From NCBI GenBank assembly GCA_900318585.1, contig ONKY01000103.1, positions 1 through 52,253 on the forward strand: a stretch of DNA of 52,253 nt, in the 5' to 3' direction. This DNA comes from an uncultured Prevotellaceae bacterium (GTDB taxonomy: Bacteria; Bacteroidota; Bacteroidia; Bacteroidales; Bacteroidaceae). Shown piece by piece: positions 16,130 to 23,447 of the stretch. Below the pieces are notes generated by a model. That model was given only the letters and a program-made list of their open reading frames with translations. It made no database searches and was not told the DNA's origin. How positions within the stretch are numbered: position 1 is the stretch's first letter; each line of letters starts with the position of its first letter. Both the position numbers and the translations under genes were made by a program.

Positions 16130-17024
16130 GAAGGTGCTCTTCTTTTACCTTTTCGCTCTTCTACCCTTCTACCTTTCCCTGTCGTCGTGCGTCGGCAAGG
16201 GCTATGAGCTGGTGTGGAGCGACGAGTTCAATACCAACGGGAGGCTTTCGGCCGACTGGACATTTGAGCAGGGTTTCCAGCGCAACAACGAGCTACAGTG
16301 GTACCAGCCGCAGAACGCATGGGTGGAAGACGGCTGCTTAGTGATAGAGGCGCGGCGCGAGCAGGTGCCCAATCCTATCTACCGTGAAGGCAGCAGCGAC
16401 TGGCGCCGCAACAGACGGCAGGCAGAATATACATCGGCCTGTGTGACGACACAAGGCAGACGTGAGTTCCGATACGGACGATTCGAGGTGAGGGCGAAGA
16501 TACCCACGACTTCCGGCGCATGGCCCGCCATTTGGCTGTTAGGCCACCTCAGGGGCGGCGAAGCCAATCGGTGGGAGTGGCCGCAGAACGGCGAGATAGA
16601 CATGCTGGAGTATTATATCAAAAACGGCCAGCCCTCCATCTTAGCCAACGTCTGCTGGGGTGGAAAGGAACAGTGGATGCCCGTCTGGCGGGAGTCAGTA
16701 AAACCGTTCAGCCATTTCATAGCCAAGGATTCGCTGTGGGCCGAGAAATTCCACGTCTGGCGCATGGACTGGACGCCCCGCCGCATACGCCTCTACGTGG
16801 ACGATGAACTGCTGAACGACATAGACCTCCGTGAAACCCAAAATCAGGGATTCGGAGGCAACACGGATAATCCGTTTAGCAACTCTGTCCCTAGTTTTGG
16901 CCACTATATCCTGCTTAACCTCGCCATCGGTAGCAACGGCGGCACGCCCGACAACAGCCAGTTCCCCCTCCGCTACCTCGTTGACTACGTGAGAGTATAT
17001 AAAAAAGGTAAAAGTGAAGAGTGA
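16119..17024 (+). CDS. GH16 beta-glucanase-like lipoprotein
   Basis: A protein of 301 residues with a signal peptide and lipobox LSSC (Cys24). The mature part is a GH16 jelly roll: ELVWSDEFN near 30, YGRFEVRAKIP near 119-129, and the catalytic GEIDMLEYY with nucleophile Glu159, Asp161 and acid/base Glu164. GH16 enzymes hydrolyse beta-1,3/1,4-glucans, galactans and related polymers; specificity cannot be set here. ATG 16119 is chosen because MKDKKVLFFYLFALL starts the signal. The gene overlaps the transferase gene by 11 bases and is probably co-transcribed with it. Its last residues (GKSEE) and stop are in the 43-bp hairpin repeat. Confidence 0.9.
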   Translation: MKDKKVLFFYLFALLPFYLSLSSCVGKGYELVWSDEFNTNGRLSADWTFEQGFQRNNELQWYQPQNAWVEDGCLVIEARREQVPNPIYREGSSDWRRNRRQAEYTSACVTTQGRREFRYGRFEVRAKIPTTSGAWPAIWLLGHLRGGEANRWEWPQNGEIDMLEYYIKNGQPSILANVCWGGKEQWMPVWRESVKPFSHFIAKDSLWAEKFHVWRMDWTPRRIRLYVDDELLNDIDLRETQNQGFGGNTDNPFSNSVPSFGHYILLNLAIGSNGGTPDNSQFPLRYLVDYVRVYKKGKSEE

Positions 17025-17110
17025 ATAGTGAATAATTTGCTGCCGCCAAACCTTCAGCAGATGGGATGGCGGCAGCAAATTATTCACTATTCACTCTTCA
17101 CTTTTACCTT
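17005..17110. repeat. Perfect 43-bp hairpin repeat, copy C
   Basis: The arm 17005-17047 is exactly complementary to 17068-17110, with a 20-base loop. The arms contain GTGAATAGTGAATAATTTGC and end in the GCTGCCGCC/GGCGGCAGC core. It contains the GH16 stop and lies 10 bp from the end of the convergent ATPase gene. It probably blocks transcription from both sides. Confidence 0.9.
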
Positions 17111-17119
17111 AAAAGATCT

Positions 17120-18724
17120 TTACTTTTTCGTGAGATTGCCGAGGATGTCGCGCGTCAGCTCCTTCGTGATAGTACGTGTGGCGGCGCTGGTGGCGTTCTT
17201 GGCCACACGACCAGCGGCGCTGGTGTTCGACTTCGTCTTCTTGCCGGAGATCTTGTCGCTCACCCATGTACCGAGGAGGGTCGCTAAGGTAGAGGTCACA
17301 GCGGTCACCACAGCCTTCCATACCTTGCTCATCATGCCGGGTTTCTTTTTCTCGGTCTTGGCGGCCTCCTTCTCAGCCTGTGCTGCAGCCTTGGCCTCCT
17401 CGATAGCAGCCTTTTCCTGCTCAGCAGCCTGTAGCTGGCGCTCAGCGTCGGCCACAAGTACCTCAAAGGCACTCTCGCGCTCCACCGGTGTGTCGTACTT
17501 TCCATAGATGCGGCTCTGCTTGATGATGTCCATGCGCTGGCCCTCGGTCACGGCACCTATCTGTGACAGCGGGAACAGCACCTTCGAGCGCTCCACAATA
17601 TTAGGTGCACCCTTCTCGTCAAGGAAACTCACGAGGGCTTCACCCGTCTCGAGATTCATGATGGCCTCGTCGGTCTTGAATTCCGAGTTGGCACGGAAAG
17701 TGTCGGCAGCAGTCTTCACTGCTTTCTGGTCCTTCGGCGTATAGGCACGGAGGGCGTGCTGCACACGGTTGCCCAGCTGGCCAAGGATATTCTCTGGGAT
17801 GTCCGTCGGGCTCTGCGTGATGAAGTAGATGCCCACACCCTTCGAACGGATGAGGCGGATGACCTGCTCAATCTTGTCGAGCAGCGCCTTCGAGGTGTCA
17901 GTAAAGAGCATGTGTGCTTCATCGAAGAAGAAGATCAACTTGGGTAGCGGCAGGTCGCCCACCTCAGGCAGCGTAGAATACAGCTCCGAGAGCAGCCACA
18001 AGAGGTAGGTGGAGTAGAGCTTCGGCTGCATCATCAGCTTGTCGGCAGCTAGCACGCTCATCACACCCTTGCCGCCCTCCGTGGCGAGCAAGTCGTTAAT
18101 GTCAAACGAGGGCAGTCCAAAGAACTTCTCGGCTCCCTGGTTCTCCAACTGGAGGATGGCACGCTGGATGGCACCGATACTCATGGCGGTCACCGTGCCG
18201 TACTTTAGCGTGAGTTCCTTGGAGTGCTCACCCATCCAGTTGAGCATGGAACGCAGGTCCTTCAGGTCATCAAGCAGCAGACCGCGTTCGTCAGCAATAC
18301 GGAACAGGATGTTGAGAATACCGTCCTGCGTCTCATTTAGCTGCATGATGCGCGAGAGCAGCATTGGACCCATCTGCGAGATAGTGGCACGCATGGGGTG
18401 ACCTTGCTCGCCGAACACGTCGTAGAACCTGACGGGACAGGCCTGGAACTCCGGGTTCTCTATGCCGAACTCCGGCATACGCTTTTCAATGAAGCCACTC
18501 AGGCGTCCTACCTGCGAGATACCGCTCAGGTCGCCCTTCATGTCGGCCATGAAGCAGGGCACGCCTGCTTGGCAGAATGTCTCGGCCATCACTTGGAGCG
18601 TCACCGTCTTACCGGTACCCGTGGCACCAGCTATGAGTCCGTGGCGGTTGGCCATCTTACCTGTAATAGAGAGTGCTCCCTTGGAGCAGTGGGCAATGTC
18701 AAGTCCTCTTTCCTTGTCTAACAT
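17120..18724 (-). CDS. HerA-like ATPase (DUF853 family)
   Basis: A protein of 534 residues with Walker A GATGTGKT at 33-40, FMADMKGDLSGIS near 57-69, Walker B LIFFFDEAHMLF and a FITQSP motif. This is the pattern of the HerA/FtsK-related DUF853 'helicase' family. A coiled, Ala/Glu/Lys-rich segment (ADAERQLQAAEQEKAAIEEAK...) and a hydrophobic Gly/Ala-rich C-terminal tail follow. The function is not established for the family; it may move DNA or act on the envelope. The start at 18724 is chosen because the longer frame contains the promoter (18751-18782). Confidence 0.88.
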   Translation of the reverse strand: MLDKERGLDIAHCSKGALSITGKMANRHGLIAGATGTGKTVTLQVMAETFCQAGVPCFMADMKGDLSGISQVGRLSGFIEKRMPEFGIENPEFQACPVRFYDVFGEQGHPMRATISQMGPMLLSRIMQLNETQDGILNILFRIADERGLLLDDLKDLRSMLNWMGEHSKELTLKYGTVTAMSIGAIQRAILQLENQGAEKFFGLPSFDINDLLATEGGKGVMSVLAADKLMMQPKLYSTYLLWLLSELYSTLPEVGDLPLPKLIFFFDEAHMLFTDTSKALLDKIEQVIRLIRSKGVGIYFITQSPTDIPENILGQLGNRVQHALRAYTPKDQKAVKTAADTFRANSEFKTDEAIMNLETGEALVSFLDEKGAPNIVERSKVLFPLSQIGAVTEGQRMDIIKQSRIYGKYDTPVERESAFEVLVADAERQLQAAEQEKAAIEEAKAAAQAEKEAAKTEKKKPGMMSKVWKAVVTAVTSTLATLLGTWVSDKISGKKTKSNTSAAGRVAKNATSAATRTITKELTRDILGNLTKK

Positions 18725-18750
18725 AGTTTTAAGTTTTATGATTCTGTTTG

Positions 18751-18782
18751 CAAAGGTAATGCAAACCGAGCGAAAAACCAAA
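18751..18782 (-). promoter_or_regulatory. Promoter of the DUF853 gene
   Basis: Minus-strand TTTG (18779-18782) and TACCTTTG (18751-18758), 20 bp apart. Confidence 0.7.
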
Positions 18783-18797
18783 TTTTATGCACGAAAA

Positions 18798-18829
18798 TTT
18801 GGCTATTTGAAAAAAACATTGTAACTTTG
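18798..18829 (+). promoter_or_regulatory. tRNA-Lys promoter
   Basis: TTTG (18798-18801) and TAACTTTG (18822-18829) with 20 bp between, 45 bp before the tRNA; divergent from the DUF853 promoter. Confidence 0.75.
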
Positions 18830-18874
18830 CACCCGCTTTCCGCGAGAACGCTGTTTTTTGCGCAAGCGAACGGA

Positions 18875-18947
18875 GACTCGTTAGCTCAGTCGGTAGAGCA
18901 CAACACTTTTAATGTTGGGGTCTTGGGTTCGAGCCCCAAACGAGTCA
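18875..18947 (+). tRNA. tRNA-Lys (anticodon TTT)
   Basis: A 73-nt cloverleaf: acceptor GACTCGT/ACGAGTC, D stem GCTC/GAGC, anticodon stem CAACA/TGTTG with loop CTTTTAA, T arm TTGGG-TTCGAGC-CCCAA, discriminator A. CCA is not encoded. A second copy of its last 17 bases lies at 19049-19065. Confidence 0.95.
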
Positions 18948-18950
18948 CAA

Positions 18951-18973
18951 AAGCAGGGTAACCTGCTTTTTTT
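18951..18973 (+). terminator. Terminator of tRNA-Lys
   Basis: AAGCAGG and CCTGCTT pair around a GTAA loop, followed by five T. Confidence 0.8.
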
Positions 18974-19048
18974 GTGCCCCTTTTGGGGCTCTCACCCAAG
19001 GGTTCTTTCTCTGCTCCGCTTTGAAAGCGTCTCCTTCGGAGCCGAGCG

Positions 19049-19065
19049 CGAGCCCCAAACGAGTC
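19049..19065 (+). repeat. Displaced copy of the tRNA-Lys 3' end
   Basis: The 17 bases CGAGCCCCAAACGAGTC repeat exactly tRNA-Lys positions 18930-18946 (T arm and acceptor), 119 bp downstream. Direct repeats of tRNA 3' ends are the usual footprint of tyrosine-integrase elements. Here the intervening stretch holds only the terminator and GC-rich hairpins, so it may be an empty or decayed attachment site or a remnant of a tandem tRNA. Confidence 0.75.
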
Positions 19066-19098
19066 GCAGAATAATATGGAAATTACGCTGAAAAATAC

Positions 19099-19593
19099 TT
19101 ATTTCTCCGGCGCGTTGGTCTCGTAGAGTACAGAGAGCGTGGGTGTGTAGGTGTTCTCTAAAAGCACGCTGATCTTTCCACCGTTGTACTTGAACTCAGC
19201 CAGTTTGTGGTCTTCCTTCAGGATGGGGGCGTTGGGCCATGCGTCGAGCGTCTTTTCAAGGCTGTCGCGTATACTCTGCCAGAGGTGGCGCGTGGAGTCG
19301 TTGTAGGAGGCGATGTAACTTTCCTGGATAGCGTCGATGGTGTCACGATGGAACTTTACGCTAAGTCCGAAGTTCGGCTGCCCTTCACGCAGGAGGGTGA
19401 GGAGTCCGGTGTCTGCGGCACTGTCGATAGAGCAGTGGAAGGTGTCTACCTGATAACCCTGCAGTAACAGGGTGTCGTACAGGGCCTTGTAGGTCATGCC
19501 CATTGACATTCCACGGTAGTTAGGATACTCGCGCTCGCCTGAGCAGGCGCACAACATGAAGATGCCGATAGCGGCGCAAAGAACTTTTTTCAT
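19099..19593 (-). CDS. Small lipoprotein, unknown function
   Basis: A 164-residue protein with signal and lipobox LCAC (Cys17). No known domain is recognised. The mature part (PNYRGMSMGMTYKALYDTLLLQGYQVD..., KISVLLENTYTPTLSVLYE) suggests a small alpha/beta fold exported to the envelope. A TATCTTTG box at 19623-19630 on the minus strand is a likely promoter. It is divergent from the membrane/haem operon starting at 19763, so the two may share control. Confidence 0.8.
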   Translation of the reverse strand: MKKVLCAAIGIFMLCACSGEREYPNYRGMSMGMTYKALYDTLLLQGYQVDTFHCSIDSAADTGLLTLLREGQPNFGLSVKFHRDTIDAIQESYIASYNDSTRHLWQSIRDSLEKTLDAWPNAPILKEDHKLAEFKYNGGKISVLLENTYTPTLSVLYETNAPEK

Positions 19594-19722
19594 AACATAG
19601 AGTAGTTTGATGATTGATGGGGCAAAGATAGCAATAAAAAAGGGAAATGCGAAGTGAGGAAAGAGAAATATGATTAGACTTTTCTTTTTTTTAACGTTTA
19701 CACTTACTTCCTGGACGTTTTC

Positions 19723-19754
19723 TTTGGGTGTCTCGGAAAAAAATGATAACTTTG
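19723..19754 (+). promoter_or_regulatory. Promoter of the duplicated haem/propeller operon
   Basis: TTTG (19723-19726) and TAACTTTG (19747-19754) with 20 bp spacing, a full-consensus promoter. The ATG at 19763 follows the -7 box by 8 bases, so translation may start at or next to the transcript's 5' end. Confidence 0.75.
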
Positions 19755-19762
19755 CGGCGCAA

Positions 19763-21340
19763 ATGATACGAATAACAGGTAAGACAGGACAAACTCTACT
19801 GACAGTGGCGATGGGTGTCTGCGTATTTCTTTTCTGGTACGTGGGTTACCCTCAGGCATTGTCGTATCATGAGCAGTACCAGCTTTTTCTCTGGACGGGC
19901 GACTACTTTGTGGAGCGCGCGGCTGTGCCCGGAGGTTTGGCCGACTGGATGGGTGAGTTCGTGGTGCAGTTCTACTATGTGGAGTGGCTCGGGGCGTTGC
20001 TGCTAGCACTGGTGTTCATGGCGGTGCAGCAGGTCACGCGGTCTATGGTGGTTCCCGTCCTGCTGCTGTGGCTCATGGGCGATCCGAACGTGCTGTTGTC
20101 ATACGCCGTGGCGCTCATCTTGGCCGTAGGTGCTGCCCGACTGAACAGAAGCGAGGGAGTCCGCGGTGCTTTGGGCAATGTGCTGATGGTGCCGCTGGTG
20201 TACTGGGCGACGGGACCATTGGCGTGGGTCTATGTAGCCTCCCCCATCCCCTTCCAAAGGGAGGGGGCTACCAACGGCAGGGCTCGATGCTGGGTATTGC
20301 CGCTCTATCTGATGGTGTTGCAGTTGGCTGCCTACCAGTGGCTGCTTCCACAGTGGCCGTTGGAGATGGTCTTGCTGCCGGAACTGTTCTACCGTATACC
20401 GCTACAGTGCCCCGTGCTGATGTGGGTCATACCCTTGGTGGCAGTGGGCAGCAGTTGGATAACCCGTATACCGCTGTTCACGAATTACAAGGCAGCTTTC
20501 CGCACGGTGCAGTGCGCAATGGTCATTATCTTAGTTTGGCTAGGTGTCACTCGTGGCTATGACCGTGAAATGTACGAACTTATCTGGCAGGACTACCAGG
20601 TGAGGAACGAGCGGTGGGATGCCATCGTGGAGCGCGCCAAGGAGTATCAGGTCAAGACGGCCTTCAGTTCTGTCTGCGTGAACCTGGCGCTGGCCGAGAA
20701 GCGCCAGTTGGCCGACCGGATGTTCGACTTCTATCAGAGCGGCGAGGATGCACTCCTCATGCCGCGCATCCGCGACCTGACGTCGATGTTGCCCACGATG
20801 GAAGCGTTTTGGCGATTAGGAATGGTGAACTCCGCGCAACGTTATGCGTTCGATACGCAGGAGTCCATCCTCAACGGACGGAAGAGCGGGCGCTGCACGA
20901 AGCGCATAGCCGAGTGTATGCTGGTGAACGGTCACCGGCAGACGGCGCAGAAGCAGTTAGACCTGCTGAAAAAGACTGTTTTCTACCGCCAGTGGGCCGA
21001 GCAGCCCACGGCCGACGCCGCGGTCAAGGCACGGCGCTACCGGCAGGACTTCCTATTCAGCTATCCCGAGATGGACAAGATGCTTGGGATGCTGTTCATG
21101 GACAATCAGGATAACAAAATGGCGCTGGACTACTTCATGGGGCAGCTGCTGCTGAAGGGCGATGTGCAGGGCTTTGCCCAGTACCTGCCGATGGTTCAGC
21201 AGCACGGTGGCTACCAGAGAATGCCCTTAGGTTATCAAGACGTTGTGCTGTGTATACAGCGGCAGGGCAATGTGCCCGACTCGCCCTACGCAGCATACGT
21301 AAAGCGCATGAGCGCAGGAAGGAGGAACAATGGGCAATAG
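19763..21340 (+). CDS. Polytopic membrane protein, DUF6057-like (copy 1)
   Basis: A protein of 525 residues. The first 290 or so form about eight to ten membrane helices (GVCVFLFWYVGYPQALSYHEQYQLFLWTGDYF near the start). The rest is a soluble, TPR-like helical domain (NLALAEKRQLADRMFDFYQ..., IAECMLVNGHRQTAQKQLDLL). It is homologous over its length to the protein at 23428-25161. Both resemble a Bacteroidales family that I recall as DUF6057; no function is known. A GC-rich palindrome (20234-20271) inside the gene encodes a loop SPIPFQREGAT that the paralogue lacks. ATG 19763 is chosen from the promoter position. It overlaps the next gene by 11 bases. Confidence 0.82.
   Translation: MIRITGKTGQTLLTVAMGVCVFLFWYVGYPQALSYHEQYQLFLWTGDYFVERAAVPGGLADWMGEFVVQFYYVEWLGALLLALVFMAVQQVTRSMVVPVLLLWLMGDPNVLLSYAVALILAVGAARLNRSEGVRGALGNVLMVPLVYWATGPLAWVYVASPIPFQREGATNGRARCWVLPLYLMVLQLAAYQWLLPQWPLEMVLLPELFYRIPLQCPVLMWVIPLVAVGSSWITRIPLFTNYKAAFRTVQCAMVIILVWLGVTRGYDREMYELIWQDYQVRNERWDAIVERAKEYQVKTAFSSVCVNLALAEKRQLADRMFDFYQSGEDALLMPRIRDLTSMLPTMEAFWRLGMVNSAQRYAFDTQESILNGRKSGRCTKRIAECMLVNGHRQTAQKQLDLLKKTVFYRQWAEQPTADAAVKARRYRQDFLFSYPEMDKMLGMLFMDNQDNKMALDYFMGQLLLKGDVQGFAQYLPMVQQHGGYQRMPLGYQDVVLCIQRQGNVPDSPYAAYVKRMSAGRRNNGQ
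20234..20271. repeat. GC-rich palindromic element in a coding region
   Basis: GTAGCCTCCCCCATCCCC and GGGAGGGGGCTAC form an imperfect hairpin around TTCCAAAG. It lies in a loop of copy 1 and has no counterpart at the same place in copy 2, so it looks inserted. Confidence 0.6.
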
Positions 21341-22808
21341 ACGCTGGATCCTGTGGTTAGTTGTAGCGTGGGTCTTTGTCGGATGCACATCGAAGCCCGA
21401 CAATGCGGTCGTGGTGGATGCCCTGCCGGAAATCTATCCCGACTATGTGGACGTGACCATCCCTGCGGGCATTGCCCCGCTCTGTTTCAGCATGGCCGAC
21501 GAGGGCGTGGGGCAGATCTATGTCTGCGTGTGCGGCTCAAAGGGAGGCGAACTGACGGCGGCAGGTACCTGGGCTGACTTCGACCTTGATGACTGGCACG
21601 CACTGACCGAGCAGAATCAGGGCGGACAGCTGTCCGTCAGTGTCAGCGCTCTCGGAAAGGACGGGCGGTGGCGGCAGTACAATGATTTTACTATTCACGT
21701 CAGTAAATACCCCTTAGACGACTGGGGGCTGACCTATCGGCGCATCAAGCCCGGCTATGAGGTGGGCGGCGACATCGGCATCTACCAGCGCGACATCCAC
21801 TCCTTCGCGGAGTATGCCATCCTGACGGAGACTGCCGTGCCGGGACGCTGTATGAACTGCCATACAGCCAACCGATGTGACGCCTCACTCTTTACCTCAC
21901 AGATACGCGGCGAGGGCGGCGGCACGCTCATTCAGTGCGACGGACGGCAGCAATGGTACGATACGAAAACTGACTCTACGAAGGCAGCGGGCAGCTATGC
22001 CTACTGGCATCCCGACGGACGCTACTGTGCATACGCAGCCAACTCCGTGCATCAGGCTTTCTTTACTGGCACAGGACAGCGAATAGAGGTGTACCACAGG
22101 TTCAGCAACATCATTGTCCTCGACACGGAGACCAACGAGCTGATTCTTGCCCCGCAGTTGCAGACGCAGGACTTGGAGATATTCCCAGCCTTCTCGCCGG
22201 ATGGCCAGTGGCTCTACTATAGCACATCGAAGAACTGCCGCGTGCCAGCGGAATATGAACAGGTGAAATGCTCCATCTGCCGCACGGCGTTCCATGCAGC
22301 AGACGGGACGTTCGGCGAGACGGTGGACACACTGATCAACGGCCCTGCCACCGGCAAGAGCTACACCTTGGTGCGCCCCAGCTATGACGGGCGCTGGCTG
22401 ATGTACTGTCAGTCATCGCGCAGCAACTTTCCCGTGGCCCAGAATGACGCCGACCTCTGCCTGATGGATTTGCAGACGGGAGAGACGTGGCTCTTAGACG
22501 AGGTGAACAGCCCCCAGACGGAGAGCTATCACAACTGGTCGACGGACAGTCACTGGTTTGTGTTCTGCTCGAAACGGGAGGATGGTATGTATGCCCAGCT
22601 CTTCCTAGCGTCCATCGACGGGCAGGGGCGGGTGACCAAGCCCTTCCTCCTGCCGCAGCGTAATCCGAGGAAATTCTATGCCGGCATGATGGACTCCTAC
22701 AACGTGCCCGACTTCACCCGACAGCGAGTGGAGTTCGATGCCCACGAGGCTTATCGGAAGGTGTTTGACAATGAGAGAAAACAGGTTAGCATTAGAAGAA
22801 CACAATAA
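21330..22808 (+). CDS. Haem-motif TolB-like propeller lipoprotein (copy 1)
   Basis: A 492-residue lipoprotein (lipobox VGCT, Cys19). An N-terminal beta domain carries the block VDALPEIYPDYVDVTIP (30-46). A single c-type haem motif CMNCH lies at 174-178 in a loop that also has two further Cys. The C-terminal half has TolB/PD40-like propeller repeats (YAYWHPDGRYCAYAANS, FPAFSPDGQWLYYSTSK, RPSYDGRWLMYCQS, YHNWSTDSHWFVFCSKR). It would sit in the outer or inner membrane facing the periplasm or the surface. Its start overlaps the DUF6057-like gene by 11 bases. It is a paralogue of the 25172-26698 product. Haem attachment is inferred from the motif only. Confidence 0.85.
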   Translation: MGNRRWILWLVVAWVFVGCTSKPDNAVVVDALPEIYPDYVDVTIPAGIAPLCFSMADEGVGQIYVCVCGSKGGELTAAGTWADFDLDDWHALTEQNQGGQLSVSVSALGKDGRWRQYNDFTIHVSKYPLDDWGLTYRRIKPGYEVGGDIGIYQRDIHSFAEYAILTETAVPGRCMNCHTANRCDASLFTSQIRGEGGGTLIQCDGRQQWYDTKTDSTKAAGSYAYWHPDGRYCAYAANSVHQAFFTGTGQRIEVYHRFSNIIVLDTETNELILAPQLQTQDLEIFPAFSPDGQWLYYSTSKNCRVPAEYEQVKCSICRTAFHAADGTFGETVDTLINGPATGKSYTLVRPSYDGRWLMYCQSSRSNFPVAQNDADLCLMDLQTGETWLLDEVNSPQTESYHNWSTDSHWFVFCSKREDGMYAQLFLASIDGQGRVTKPFLLPQRNPRKFYAGMMDSYNVPDFTRQRVEFDAHEAYRKVFDNERKQVSIRRTQ

Positions 22809-22820
22809 AATAATGAAACA

Positions 22821-23447
22821 ATGAGAAAGATTCTTTTCGCAGGCGTCATGGCCTTGGTTGGCATGATGACCGTAGGCTGCCAGCAGGGCGGCCGACAACA
22901 GACAGTGACGGGCACGTGCCGCATCCACGGTACTATCCCGGAGCAGTACAACGACAAACGCATCTTCTTAGTGCCTCTCACCGGGCCGAAGACGGCGGAG
23001 TATGTGGACTCCGTGGAGGTGAAGAACGGACAGTTCGAGTTTGAGACTGACACGGCCATGATGGCCCAGATTTTGATGGACTACCACTACCGCATGGGCC
23101 TTCAGCCGTTGCTCGTGGTGACAGAACCAGGTGATGTGACAGTTACTATTGACAGCATCAGCCACGCCACCGGCACGCTGCAGAACGATTCTTTGGAGAA
23201 GTGGAAGATGATGACCGAGAAGCACAACAGTCAGATGTTCATGCTGCGTCAGCAGGGACGGAAACGCCAGGCTGACAGTATTCATCTGGCTTATAAGAAC
23301 GAATCGCGACGGATTGCCCAGAACCTGGGCAACGGTCTGCTGCACGACTTCTTGGACAACCTTTTCCCGCATACGTATAAGAAGGTGATGCCTGACGGAA
23401 CGACCGTGACCATTGACGCCGATTCGCATGAGCAAGTTTCCAAGTAG
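22821..23447 (+). CDS. DUF4369-like lipoprotein
   Basis: A 208-residue lipoprotein (lipobox TVGC, Cys20). The mature N-terminus has the DUF4369 pattern: TGTCRIHGTIPEQYNDKRIFLVPL, then VDSVEVKNGQFEFE and PLLVVTEPGDVTVTIDS. This domain usually precedes a thioredoxin-like domain in Bacteroidetes thiol-disulfide proteins. Here the thioredoxin part is missing and replaced by a helical, charged tail. It lies between the two membrane/haem gene pairs, 12 bp after the first lipoprotein gene, and overlaps the next gene by 20 bases, so it belongs to the same operon and perhaps the same complex. Confidence 0.82.
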   Translation: MRKILFAGVMALVGMMTVGCQQGGRQQTVTGTCRIHGTIPEQYNDKRIFLVPLTGPKTAEYVDSVEVKNGQFEFETDTAMMAQILMDYHYRMGLQPLLVVTEPGDVTVTIDSISHATGTLQNDSLEKWKMMTEKHNSQMFMLRQQGRKRQADSIHLAYKNESRRIAQNLGNGLLHDFLDNLFPHTYKKVMPDGTTVTIDADSHEQVSK

